Part shown: positions 35,420-43,592 of the stretch, piece after piece
Layout of the letters: the number at the start of each line of letters is the position of its first letter
Position numbering within the stretch: the first letter of the stretch is position 1
Source of the DNA: Thermogemmatispora tikiterensis
Lineage (GTDB): Bacteria > Chloroflexota > Ktedonobacteria > Ktedonobacterales > Ktedonobacteraceae
Assembly (NCBI RefSeq): GCF_003268475.1
Contig: NZ_MCIF01000002.1
Location: 1,589,074-1,653,073 of the forward strand
Direction: 5' to 3'
DNA: 64,000 nt
Notes under the pieces: generated by a model
Seen by the model: the letters and a program-made list of their open reading frames with translations, nothing else
Told to the model about the DNA's origin: nothing
The model's database searches: none
Made by a program: the position numbers and the translations under genes

Positions 35420-36649
35420 ATGTCTGGTACCTTTGCGCGCCGTGAACAGCGCCTTGACCGCGCTCATGGGAGGACGCAACGTTCCTGGTCTCACTGGCTG
35501 CTGAACCTGCTCCAGTCGCTCTTGCTCTGGGGCCTCACCCTTGCTCTCCTGTTGCTTAGCAGCGCCTGCGAGCCGTTCGGCAGAACTGGCACAGGACCAG
35601 CTATTGAGCAAACAGGCAGTGCTCCCAAACGAGCAACCGTCAGCCCGACACCGACCCCGACCCCGGTTCCCCGGCCAGTGGAGCAGTATGGCTTTCAAAA
35701 AGGGATTGTCTACCCCGGTTGGAGTCGGAGTGCCTACGGTCTTAGCGATCGGCGCTGGCAGGAGAGCCTGCAAGAGATCAGGCGCAGCACCGCTGCCGAG
35801 TGGCTGGAGATGCCAGTACTTTTCTCCCAATCGACCCCTGACGCCGTCGACATCAGTGTCGACCAGGCGGCGCCTAGCGTAGCCTCCTTTGTGGCAGGAG
35901 TGCGCAAAGCTCATGAGGTTGGCTTCAAAGTCTTTCTCGCCCCGCTGCTGACCGTACGCCAGCCAGGCGGCTGGGCCGCGTTAGTCATGCCGGCTCCTGA
36001 GAGCCAGCAGCGCTGGTTTGACCATTACTGGCAGGCCCTGCGGCCCTATGTCGAGGCAGCCGAGGCTAATGGCGTTGAGCAGATTGCCCTGGCCACTGAA
36101 ATGGAGTGGCTGCAGAGCAACGCCCCCAGCGCGCTCTGGCGCCAGCTCATCGAGCGCGTGCGCAGCATTTATACAGGTAACCTGACCTACGACATCAACT
36201 GGTCCACTATGGATCAGCCGCCGGCCTGGCTGCGTGATCCGCGCCTCACCTTCATCGGCGTCTCTGAGTACATCTCCCTCAGCGACGCCCCCGTGCGCCT
36301 GGATGCCCAGACCATGATTGAACTTTGGCGTGAGCAAATCAAGACACGGCTCGACCAGCTGGCTGAGCAACTGAACCGGCGCATCGTCATTACTGAAATC
36401 GGTTATCGCAATAGCGCTGACGCCCTCTACCAGGTCTGGTCACCCACTTCGACAGCCCCAGCAGATCCCCAGGAGCAGGCCGACGCTTACAACGCCGCGC
36501 TCACCAACGTTATGAGCGATGAGCACATCGCCGGCATCTTCTTCTGGGGTTGGGATAGAGTAGCGCGCTTCTCGATCCGGGGCCAGAAGGCGAGCGAGGT
36601 ACTACATCAGTGGTACAGCGGTAGCCACACAGGCCCCGCTGGCTCTTGA
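35420..36649 (+). CDS. Glycoside hydrolase, GH113-like, lipoprotein
   Basis: 409 residues. An N-terminal hydrophobic segment ends LLLLSSAC (Cys50), so probably a lipoprotein, and a Pro/Thr-rich linker (about 75-88) follows. The remaining 320 residues look like a TIM barrel of the GH113/clan-A type. LATEMEW carries Glu227 and Glu229 at the acid/base position, and VITEIGYRN carries Glu326 at the nucleophile position. GH113 members are beta-mannanases, but distant relatives have other targets, so the substrate is open. The start has no ideal ribosome site (GGGAGGG is a little distant). Confidence 0.75.
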   Translation: MSGTFARREQRLDRAHGRTQRSWSHWLLNLLQSLLLWGLTLALLLLSSACEPFGRTGTGPAIEQTGSAPKRATVSPTPTPTPVPRPVEQYGFQKGIVYPGWSRSAYGLSDRRWQESLQEIRRSTAAEWLEMPVLFSQSTPDAVDISVDQAAPSVASFVAGVRKAHEVGFKVFLAPLLTVRQPGGWAALVMPAPESQQRWFDHYWQALRPYVEAAEANGVEQIALATEMEWLQSNAPSALWRQLIERVRSIYTGNLTYDINWSTMDQPPAWLRDPRLTFIGVSEYISLSDAPVRLDAQTMIELWREQIKTRLDQLAEQLNRRIVITEIGYRNSADALYQVWSPTSTAPADPQEQADAYNAALTNVMSDEHIAGIFFWGWDRVARFSIRGQKASEVLHQWYSGSHTGPAGS

Positions 36650-36781
36650 GCCTGAGGTAAGGCCAGGTCAAGGCTCCGGCCAGGCAAGCAGCGATCCACG
36701 GCTGACGGTCGAGGCCCGCGATCCTCGGAGGGAGGGGCCAGGGCAACTGGCAACCAGAAGATCTATCCCTGGCTCGCGGTC

Positions 36782-36810
36782 TTGACCGCTTCACGCGCGC
36801 ATGCTATGCT
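36782..36810 (+). promoter_or_regulatory. Promoter of murT-gatD
   Basis: TTGACC at 36782-36787, 17-base spacer, TATGCT at 36805-36810, with a TGC extended -10. Confidence 0.6.
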
Positions 36811-36873
36811 GCAACTAGGCAATGAGAAAAATAGATACAACTATTGACATAGGCGCTGGTTCGGAGGAGAAGC

Positions 36874-38655
36874 ATGCAGCAACATCGGCCATCTCCCGTG
36901 ATCTCTCAGGGACCTAAGCAAAGTGATTCCAGAGGGAGCAGATGGCTTCGCCCGAAGAAAGGCCGCCCAGCAGCCAAGCCAGGATCAGTTACCGGAGCGG
37001 CAAGAGCCGGCCAGCGCTCGCGGAGGCGACGCCTCTCGCTGAGAGCAGCCCTGGCGGTGATCAGCGGGCGCGCCGCAGGAGCCTTAAGTCGTCGTCTCCG
37101 CCTCGGCGGCGGCACCAGCATCGTGGGCCTGGTGGCTCAACGCCTCTACCCGGATATCATTCGCCATCTGGCCGCCCAACTGGAACATGGCAGCGTCCTG
37201 GTTACAGGCACCAACGGTAAGACGACCACAAGCGGCTTCCTGGCCGCGATTTTGCGCGATGCTGGCCTGCGCGTCTGGCGCAACCGCGAGGGGGCGAATC
37301 TCTTGCGCGGCGTTGCCGGGGCCCTGGTGGTGCGCGCCCTCCCCAGCGGCAATCTGCGCCGCGCGGGTCAGGCTATCTCGGTCTTCGAGATCGATGAGGC
37401 AGTTATGCCCCAGGCCGTCCGCCTGCTAGAACCGCGCGCCGCAGTCTTCGTGAATCTGTTCCGCGATCAGCTCGATCGCTACGGAGAGGTGGAAAGCGTG
37501 GCCGCCCTCTGGCGGCAAATGGTCAAAGGGCTGCCAGAGACAACCACGCTGGTTCTCAACGCCGATGATCCAACAACGGCCAGTCTGGGTGAGCTGGCCC
37601 GCGGCCCCGTCCTCTATTTTGGTCTAGAGGATCTGACGCTCGATTTGAGCGGTCAGGATGGCCAGGGAACTGCAGGCACCTACCAAGCCGTGGACAGTCG
37701 CAGTTGCGTACGCTGTGGCAGCGACTATCGCTACAGTGCTCGCTTTTATAGTCACATGGGCCACTATCAGTGCCCTCACTGCGGCCTGGAGCGCCCTGCT
37801 CCTGCCGTACGCGCGCTCCAGGTGCGCCAGGATACCTTTGATCGTTTGCGTGTGACGGTTGAGACACCGACACAGCTGGGAGAGATTGTGATCCCTCTAC
37901 CCGGGCTGTATAATGTCTATAATGCCCTGGCTGCGATCGCCGTCGCTCAGGCCCTGGGAATCAGTTGGGAGCCAATTGTCTCAGGGATCGAGCAATTTAA
38001 GCCCGCCTTTGGACGGGGTGAGCGCGTGCAGGTAGCGGGCCGCACCCTGCGCCTGCTGCTGGCGAAGAATCCTACCGGCCTGAATGAGGTGTTGCGTACC
38101 CTCTTCAGCGAGGGCACACCGCGTCATATCCTTTTTGTACTCAATGATAATATTGCCGATGGCCGAGACGTCTCGTGGATCTGGGACGTCGACTTCGAAC
38201 GCGCCCAGGGTCTGACCGCTAGTCTGACGGTAGCCGGCACGCGCGCTTTCGATCTGGCCCTGCGCCTCAAATATGCCGGCTTCGCTCCTGAGGAGATGAC
38301 GATCATCCCGTCGACACCGCTGCGGGCCCTCGAAGAGCTGATCGGTTCTCAGCCGAGAGGCCGGAAAGGGAGGGAACGCGGCAGGGCAAGACACCAGCAG
38401 TACCAGCCTGGTGCTGGTGCTGCGAAGACCAGCATCCAGGCCTCGCCTGTTGCAGAGGAGGGAGCTACCAGCCCGCGAGAGACAGCTACTCCCTTCCCAG
38501 GCTACGGGCTGGCAACAGCGCTGGAGCGGGCCATCGAGCAGACCCCAGTTGGGGAGACGTTGTTTATTGTGCCAACCTATACGGGGCTGCTGGAGCTTCA
38601 TCGCGAGCTAGAACGGCGCGGGCTGACGCCTCACTATTGGGAGGGACGAGATTAG
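36874..38655 (+). CDS. murT: Lipid II isoglutaminyl synthase, ligase subunit MurT
   Basis: 593 residues, longer than the usual 440 or so. A basic N-terminal extension of about 55 residues precedes the Mur-ligase core; the P-loop TGTNGKTTT is at 111-119. A MurT-specific zinc ribbon is present (CVRCG ... CPHCG, about residues 271-297), and the C-terminal DUF1727 domain has an extra low-complexity insert of about 55 residues (480-535). With GatD it amidates the D-Glu of lipid II, using glutamine-derived ammonia. RBS GGAGGAG precedes the ATG. gatD starts immediately after its stop. Confidence 0.95.
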   Translation: MQQHRPSPVISQGPKQSDSRGSRWLRPKKGRPAAKPGSVTGAARAGQRSRRRRLSLRAALAVISGRAAGALSRRLRLGGGTSIVGLVAQRLYPDIIRHLAAQLEHGSVLVTGTNGKTTTSGFLAAILRDAGLRVWRNREGANLLRGVAGALVVRALPSGNLRRAGQAISVFEIDEAVMPQAVRLLEPRAAVFVNLFRDQLDRYGEVESVAALWRQMVKGLPETTTLVLNADDPTTASLGELARGPVLYFGLEDLTLDLSGQDGQGTAGTYQAVDSRSCVRCGSDYRYSARFYSHMGHYQCPHCGLERPAPAVRALQVRQDTFDRLRVTVETPTQLGEIVIPLPGLYNVYNALAAIAVAQALGISWEPIVSGIEQFKPAFGRGERVQVAGRTLRLLLAKNPTGLNEVLRTLFSEGTPRHILFVLNDNIADGRDVSWIWDVDFERAQGLTASLTVAGTRAFDLALRLKYAGFAPEEMTIIPSTPLRALEELIGSQPRGRKGRERGRARHQQYQPGAGAAKTSIQASPVAEEGATSPRETATPFPGYGLATALERAIEQTPVGETLFIVPTYTGLLELHRELERRGLTPHYWEGRD

Positions 38656-39534
38656 ATGCACGGTAGGAACGAGGCCCGGCTGACGCTCACACTTGGGCAT
38701 CTCTATCCTGATCAGCTCAATCTATATGGGGATCGCGGCAATATTCTGACGTTGAAGCGTCGCTGCGAGCTGCGTGGCATCGAACTGCGCGTTGTAGGAC
38801 TGGGCATCGGCGATGCTCTGGCACCCGACGAGTACGATCTGCTCTTCATCGGCGGTGGTCAGGATAAGGAGCAGGCTCCCGTGGCTCAGGACCTCTTTGA
38901 GACGAAGGGCATCGGCCTGTGGGCCGCTATTGAGGATGATATGCCCGTGCTGGCAGTCTGCGGCGGCTATCAGTTGCTGGCCCACTATTATCGCCCGGCG
39001 GAAGGCCCCGATATGAAGGGTCTGGGAGTCTTCGATGCCTGGACAGTCCATAAGGGGCCACGGACGCCGCGCTGCATCGGCGACGTGGTCATCAGCTGGA
39101 ATGGCATGACAGTAGTCGGCTTCGAGAATCACGGCGGACGAACTTACCTGGGGACCGCTCGCCCGCTGGGCAAGGTCCTCAAAGGCCACGGCAATAATGC
39201 CGAGGATGGCACCGAAGGGGCGGTCTATCGTAACGCCTACGGGACCTACCTGCATGGCTCGCTCCTGCCGAAGAATCCGCACTTTGCTGACTATCTGATC
39301 GGCCTGGCGCTGCAGCGCAAGTACGGCCTCCGGCGGCTGACAAGCTTGAGTATGCCGCCAGGCGAGATCTTGAATGGCTCTACGCCCGCCCAGCTCACTC
39401 CCGTGGATGATCCGACCACCCTGCTGCGGCCCCTGGATGACCGCCTGGAGTGGCAGGCTCATGCAGCCATCCTGGAACGCCTGGGGCTTTACGAGGAGGC
39501 CGCTGCCGCTCTGCGGCGCGCCGAGGCAGCGTAG
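38656..39534 (+). CDS. gatD: Lipid II isoglutaminyl synthase, glutaminase subunit GatD
   Basis: 292 residues; its ATG directly follows the murT stop, which indicates translational coupling. It is a CobB/CobQ-type class I glutaminase: the catalytic Cys102 is in AVCGGYQ, His200 is in GTYLHGS, and the oxyanion-type GGGQD loop is at 66-70. It supplies ammonia to MurT. The C-terminal 60 residues beyond the usual length look helical. This complex is typical of monoderm bacteria, which supports a Gram-positive-like envelope. Confidence 0.95.
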   Translation: MHGRNEARLTLTLGHLYPDQLNLYGDRGNILTLKRRCELRGIELRVVGLGIGDALAPDEYDLLFIGGGQDKEQAPVAQDLFETKGIGLWAAIEDDMPVLAVCGGYQLLAHYYRPAEGPDMKGLGVFDAWTVHKGPRTPRCIGDVVISWNGMTVVGFENHGGRTYLGTARPLGKVLKGHGNNAEDGTEGAVYRNAYGTYLHGSLLPKNPHFADYLIGLALQRKYGLRRLTSLSMPPGEILNGSTPAQLTPVDDPTTLLRPLDDRLEWQAHAAILERLGLYEEAAAALRRAEAA

Positions 39535-39575
39535 AGGATTGCTTTGCTTGCTCTAGCATCGAGGATTGGGCCATT

Positions 39576-40214
39576 ATGAGCTTTGATCGAACACTGGCTC
39601 GCTGCTCTTTCTGCGGTCGGCGCCCACCCGAAGTCAGACGGATGATAGCCGGGCCAGGCGCCGCCTATATCTGCGAAGCCTGCCTTCAGACGTGCAATGA
39701 GATCTTACAAGATCCAAGGCCGTTCTCTCCCAAGGCCCTGGAGCTGGCCTCGCGTCCCCCCGTGGTCGTCGCCGCCCCCCTAGAACCCCCCGCCAGCAGC
39801 CAGGAAGAGCAGCCAGCTCCGCGCGAGGCCCTGCGTACGCTGACCCTGGAGCTGGAGCAGAAGCAGCAAGACATGACGCTGATGCTCTATCAGATCCAGT
39901 TCTACGCTCACTACTTTGATCTACACTACCTGTGGATCAGGCCACCGCTCACACCTGGCTTCGCCTTTGTGCCACGACTGATCTTCTTCCTGAAGGATAA
40001 CCTGGGCCAGCAATGGAGCGGAGACCAGGGTGGAATGCTACTGGCCCGGCCCGAGCTGGCCAGTGACCCGAACCATGCCGTCTACCAGGGACGGGCCCGC
40101 TTCCGCCCTTTGCCCTCTCCAGAGGCCCACCGGCTGACTATTCGCGCTGCCGACCCGCTCGGCCAGTTCGAGGACCCTCCTCCACGTCCGTGGCAGTTCG
40201 AAATCACACTCTAG
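39576..40214 (+). CDS. ClpX-type C4 zinc-finger protein
   Basis: 212 residues from ATG 39576, with a GAGG a little upstream. The N-terminal 45 residues match the ClpX zinc-binding domain (Cys10, Cys13, Cys33 and Cys36 in CSFCG ... CEACL) but no AAA+ module follows. Residues 60-95 are Pro/Ala/Glu-rich; residues 95-212 form an unassigned domain rich in Tyr, Phe and Trp. It might act as an adaptor or a substrate-binding protein; this is not shown. It lies 41 bases after gatD and could be the third gene of that operon. Confidence 0.8.
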   Translation: MSFDRTLARCSFCGRRPPEVRRMIAGPGAAYICEACLQTCNEILQDPRPFSPKALELASRPPVVVAAPLEPPASSQEEQPAPREALRTLTLELEQKQQDMTLMLYQIQFYAHYFDLHYLWIRPPLTPGFAFVPRLIFFLKDNLGQQWSGDQGGMLLARPELASDPNHAVYQGRARFRPLPSPEAHRLTIRAADPLGQFEDPPPRPWQFEITL

Positions 40215-40343
40215 CCACTTCCTCCGCGGAGAAGCAGCAGGGAAAGGGACAGACCCGCAGAGCAAGCAGTATGACCCTAGAGAAACAGATGGCTGAGATG
40301 TACGGCCTTGCTGCCGCCCGCTGCACCTCAGCCATCATGTCAA

Positions 40344-40366
40344 CCAATCAGGCTCGGCCTGATTGG
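40344..40366. terminator. Perfect 10-bp hairpin between convergent genes
   Basis: CCAATCAGGC, 3-base loop, GCCTGATTGG, located between the zinc-finger gene (plus) and hpf (minus). Only a weak T-rich flank is present, so function as a two-way terminator is likely but not certain. No gene is seen elsewhere in 40215-40557. Confidence 0.5.
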
Positions 40367-40557
40367 CTCATTCTTGCTCCCTCCTTACTGACCAACTTCC
40401 CCACGTCGGTTAATAGACCCGGAGCGTTTGCCCTCTCGGTTTTAAGGCTCTCCTGGCAGCTCCTGCGCCGGCAATTGTGACTATTCCCCCTGGCGGAGGA
40501 TAGACCAAAGAACATCCCTGGCATAGCAACCAGGCCAACCGGACAGACAGACGGAGA

Positions 40558-41223
40558 CTACTCCAGAGCGGGGATCAACAGGCCATAGCCACCTTTCTCC
40601 AGGCGATACATGACATTCACGCTGTTGGTGGCCTCGTTCACAAAGGGGTAGAAGGGAAGACCAAGGGCCTCCATTTGTAGGATCGCTTCTTTGTCGCTCA
40701 TAGGCTTGGTGGGAAGGCTGCGGATCTCTCTAATCCTGGCCCATACGGTTTCATTCTGCTCCTCGCTCAGGCTGGTGGGAACAGGCAGATCCTCCACTTC
40801 CTCAGCCCCCTCCCTCGCCGCTGTGACAACCGACGCCTCTTCCCCTCCAAGCACCGAGAGCTGCCCCGAGCGCGCCAGCGCCAGAACCCTGATGGGCAGG
40901 CGTTGATGACGACGCGCGGTGGTCAGTCGATCCTTCTGCCGGCAGAACTGGGCAAGCAGCTTGCCAAGAGCCTGGTCAAAGGCCACGGTGGCATTGGGAG
41001 CACTCACCTCACTACGTAGTGTAGGCGAGGTTCCCATCAGCAGGATCTGGACCGTGTAGCGGTCCTGAGCACTGCGCGTGTGCTCCTCTGCGATGGTAAT
41101 CTGCAGACGAGCAGTACTGTTGCGAGGAGAGATGAGGCGTGTTAGTTTGTGGGCCTTGCGCTCAATGTGCTGCCGCAGACGAGGCATGACCTCCATCTGC
41201 TTGCCTTTGATGATGATCTGCAT
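40558..41223 (-). CDS. hpf: Ribosome hibernation-promoting factor, long form
   Basis: 221 residues. The N-terminal S30AE/YfiA domain (residues 1-110, starting MQIIIKGKQMEV) is followed by a linker rich in Glu/Ala and the C-terminal dimerisation domain (about 165-218), with KPMSDKEAILQMEALGLPFYPFVN and the VMYRLEKGGYGLL end. Long HPF dimerises 70S ribosomes into 100S particles in stationary phase. The ribosome site GAAAGAGGGAG precedes the ATG at 41223. Confidence 0.96.
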   Translation of the reverse strand: MQIIIKGKQMEVMPRLRQHIERKAHKLTRLISPRNSTARLQITIAEEHTRSAQDRYTVQILLMGTSPTLRSEVSAPNATVAFDQALGKLLAQFCRQKDRLTTARRHQRLPIRVLALARSGQLSVLGGEEASVVTAAREGAEEVEDLPVPTSLSEEQNETVWARIREIRSLPTKPMSDKEAILQMEALGLPFYPFVNEATNSVNVMYRLEKGGYGLLIPALE

Positions 41224-41339
41224 AGCTTCTGACTCCCTCTTTCCAAGGCCACAACACCGGTCGGTCCAGGCAGACCTGCAGGCGTCTGGCTGAACGCAGG
41301 AGAGCGAACCCTAACCGTGGGCGCAGTTGGGTCTTGCTC

Positions 41340-41348
41340 ATTATACCA
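41340..41348 (-). promoter_or_regulatory. Extended -10 promoter of hpf
   Basis: Minus strand TGGTATAAT (41348-41340), about 120 bases before hpf; no clear -35. Confidence 0.5.
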
Positions 41349-41480
41349 TCCCTCGGACTGCCACGACCAGCTCCACCCCGTCTCTAGCGCAGGCAACAGC
41401 TTGGACCACCAGCCTCCCAGGCTTTCATGAAAAAGGTGTTATGTAACAGCGACGTTCCGTCAACAGATGCAGGCCCAAAA

Positions 41481-41530
41481 GATGAACAAATTTTCATTTA
41501 TAGAGGTCCTGGATTCATAAAATGTTCATC
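41481..41530. repeat. A/T-rich imperfect inverted repeat of about 50 bases
   Basis: GATGAACA at 41481-41488 pairs with TGTTCATC at 41523-41530, and A/T-rich inner arms (ATTTT near 41490, AAAAT near 41520) extend the symmetry. It lies about 70 bases before the DUF6788-like gene. It could be an operator, a cruciform, or a hairpin in the transcript. Confidence 0.45.
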
Positions 41531-41601
41531 TATTGCTGCTAAGCTAATGATAGCGTTGCAGCAAATCTGTACAGTGGAATGAAGGAAGGGGAGTGGCTTT
41601 C

Positions 41602-41886
41602 ATGGCGCAGATTCCGAGCGATCACCACATTACCTATCAGCTCCAGTACCGCAAGTGTGGGAAACCGACCTGCAGCACCTGCCGCGACGGTCAGGGACAC
41701 GGCCCCTACTGGTACGCCTACTGGCGCGAGGGGTCACGGCTGCGCTCAGGCTACGTCGGTAAGGAGCGACCGGAGGGTGACAAGCTCCCAGGGCGGGAGA
41801 GGAAGCGACACTCGGGCGGGGGACGCTCTGAACGGCAGGCACGCCGGGGAAATACATGCTTGCCTCTATTAGCCGCCCTGAGCTGA
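41602..41886 (+). CDS. DUF6788-like small protein
   Basis: 94 residues from ATG 41602 (AAGGGGAG site); an in-frame GTG lies 9 bases earlier. Residues 8-55 carry the recognisable pattern KCGKPTCSTCRDGQGHGPYWYAYW followed by RSGYVGK, in which three Cys and several aromatic residues are conserved. The C-terminal 40 residues are basic and low-complexity, possibly decayed. The domain is widespread, often as an orphan, with unknown function. The 316-base gap after it (41887-42202) shows nothing else. Confidence 0.6.
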   Translation: MAQIPSDHHITYQLQYRKCGKPTCSTCRDGQGHGPYWYAYWREGSRLRSGYVGKERPEGDKLPGRERKRHSGGGRSERQARRGNTCLPLLAALS

Positions 41887-42202
41887 CCGGACCAGCCCAA
41901 AGAGGGTCAGCTCAGCAGCTTAGGGAGCAGGAACAGCCACTGCCACCGCCAACGTCTCCCGTGGGGTACGAGGAGGCCAGTCAGGGTTGCTCTGGCTGGC
42001 CACACGGACCCGCCAACCAGGATCTGGCAGATTCCTCGATGACAGAACACAACTAGCCCCAGCCAGGGACGCATCGCATTGCTCTCCCCTGGTGGTAGCC
42101 AGTCCTTCCCCGCCTGAAGGCAGGGTGACATGACTGTCGCCACTTCTGCTTCTGTGATAGAATCATCTCGACAGTATTCTACCCAGAGTTGGGAGCTGCG
42201 GG
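41887..42202. other. Intergenic stretch before nrdR
   Basis: No gene. A TAGAAT near 42158 with a weak -35 could be the nrdR promoter. No matching NrdR box pair was found by eye. Confidence 0.3.
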
Positions 42203-42661
42203 ATGAAATGTCCATATTGTGGCGGCACCGAGTCACGCGTCAAAGACTCGCGTGACATCGGAGATGCAATCCACAGGAGACGTGAATGCGAACGCTGCAA
42301 GGGGCGCTTCAGTACCTATGAGCGAGTCGAACCTTCTCATCTGATGGTCATTAAGCGTGATCAGCGCCGCGAGCCTTTCGACCGCCAGAAGCTCTATATC
42401 GGCATTCGCAAAGCCTGTGAGAAGCGGCCCCTCCCCGTTGGCGAGATCGAAAGCGCGATCGACGAGATTGAACAGGAGCTTTATCGCATGGGCCGGCAGG
42501 AGGTACCCAGCAGCGTGATCGGCGAGCTGGTGATGGAGCGCCTGCGCCGCATGGATAAGATCGCCTATATCCGCTTCGCGAGCGTCTACCGCTCCTTCGG
42601 TGATGTGGAAACAATGTTCGAGGAGATCCAGCAGCTGCTCAATCGCGAGAAGGCAGAATAA
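42203..42661 (+). CDS. nrdR: Transcriptional repressor NrdR
   Basis: 152 residues, usual length. N-terminal zinc ribbon MKCPYCGG ... CERCKGRFSTYE, then an ATP-cone (about residues 49-135) starting at HLMVIKRDQRREPFDRQKL. NrdR represses ribonucleotide reductase genes according to dATP/ATP load. No reductase gene is nearby, so the target is elsewhere. Confidence 0.97.
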   Translation: MKCPYCGGTESRVKDSRDIGDAIHRRRECERCKGRFSTYERVEPSHLMVIKRDQRREPFDRQKLYIGIRKACEKRPLPVGEIESAIDEIEQELYRMGRQEVPSSVIGELVMERLRRMDKIAYIRFASVYRSFGDVETMFEEIQQLLNREKAE

Positions 42662-42944
42662 GCCCGTCGTCACGCTTATCCCGCCTCCCTCACGACCCGA
42701 GCAGAGCCGTCCTCTGGCCACTACGGCAGGAAGATCTGTGCTCTCTTCCTAACCACCACCATGATCTCCTCTCCATGTCAGGACCTGGCTATCTTTGTCT
42801 CCTACACCCCCGCGCTGGCTACACCTGTCGAGCTGGCAGATCGGGGGGACCAGGGGGCTGTGGGCTGCCGGGTCATCTTCTTCCACCTTCCCCCCGACCT
42901 CAACCCTACCTCCAACCCCGCGCCGGTTCTCTGCCCCCGGCTCA

Positions 42945-43376
42945 CTAATGCTCCGCGAGCCGTCCCTCTGCCTTTCTCAAGCGACGGCTGAGCACGCTTA
43001 GCAACTTGAGGGGTATCTCCGGCTGCTGTCGCAGGACAGCGCGAAACTCCCAGATCGGCAGAAGGATAGCCGTAGTCTCTTCTTCAGCGATAACGCTGGC
43101 CGAACGAGGAAGATCATCCAGCAGGGCCATTTCCCCCAGCACTTCCCCCGGTCCAGCTGTACCAATCACCTCCTCCGCCCGATCAGGATCGTTGGCCTGG
43201 ATAATACGCACCCGCCCTGCCGTGATAATGTACAGGCCAGTTCCCGTATCGCCCTGATGAAACAGCGCAGTGCCGGCGCTATAGTGCCGCTCCTGAGCGC
43301 TTCTGGCAATCTCTTTAAGCTCTCTGTCGCTCAAGCCCGAAAATAAGCTCACCTTCTTTAGTATGTCCTCATACAT
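42945..43376 (-). CDS. Cyclic nucleotide-binding-domain protein (cNMP)
   Basis: 143 residues from ATG 43376 with GAGGAG 9 bases upstream; the frame is open to 43604 but this start is best supported. It is a single cNMP-binding (Crp/PKA-regulatory) beta-barrel, with the conserved FHQGDTGTGLYII and PGEVLGEMALLDDLPRSASV phosphate-binding cassette, and no HTH. It may sense cAMP, cGMP or c-di-GMP and act through partner proteins. It is divergent from the TPR gene, with promoters for both between them. Confidence 0.9.
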   Translation of the reverse strand: MYEDILKKVSLFSGLSDRELKEIARSAQERHYSAGTALFHQGDTGTGLYIITAGRVRIIQANDPDRAEEVIGTAGPGEVLGEMALLDDLPRSASVIAEEETTAILLPIWEFRAVLRQQPEIPLKLLSVLSRRLRKAEGRLAEH

Positions 43377-43488
43377 TGTGAATGGCTCCTCATGCAAAAT
43401 CGGCTCGCTACCCGAGCAGACGCCTGCCACGCTTCCATCGTTCTGGCCTGGCAGTATTGTATCACAGTAGCTCAGCCCTGTCTCCTTT

Positions 43489-43517
43489 TTGACTTTCTGA
43501 CGGCGACGCACTACAAT
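43489..43517 (+). promoter_or_regulatory. Promoter of the TPR gene
   Basis: TTGACT at 43489-43494, 17-base spacer, TACAAT at 43512-43517. On the minus strand a TACAAT near 43460 with GAGACA upstream could serve the cNMP gene. Confidence 0.7.
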
Positions 43518-43592
43518 AAGTGAGACGACTGATCGACTATCCAGATAAGAGAAACCTAGGCCCGAGCCACTCGCTAGAGAGATCAGAGAGCC

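Noticed and set aside
35177..35914. Minus-strand 245-codon frame antisense to the GH113-like gene
   Set aside because: The plus-strand frame has a signal peptide and catalytic motifs; the minus frame is a shadow.
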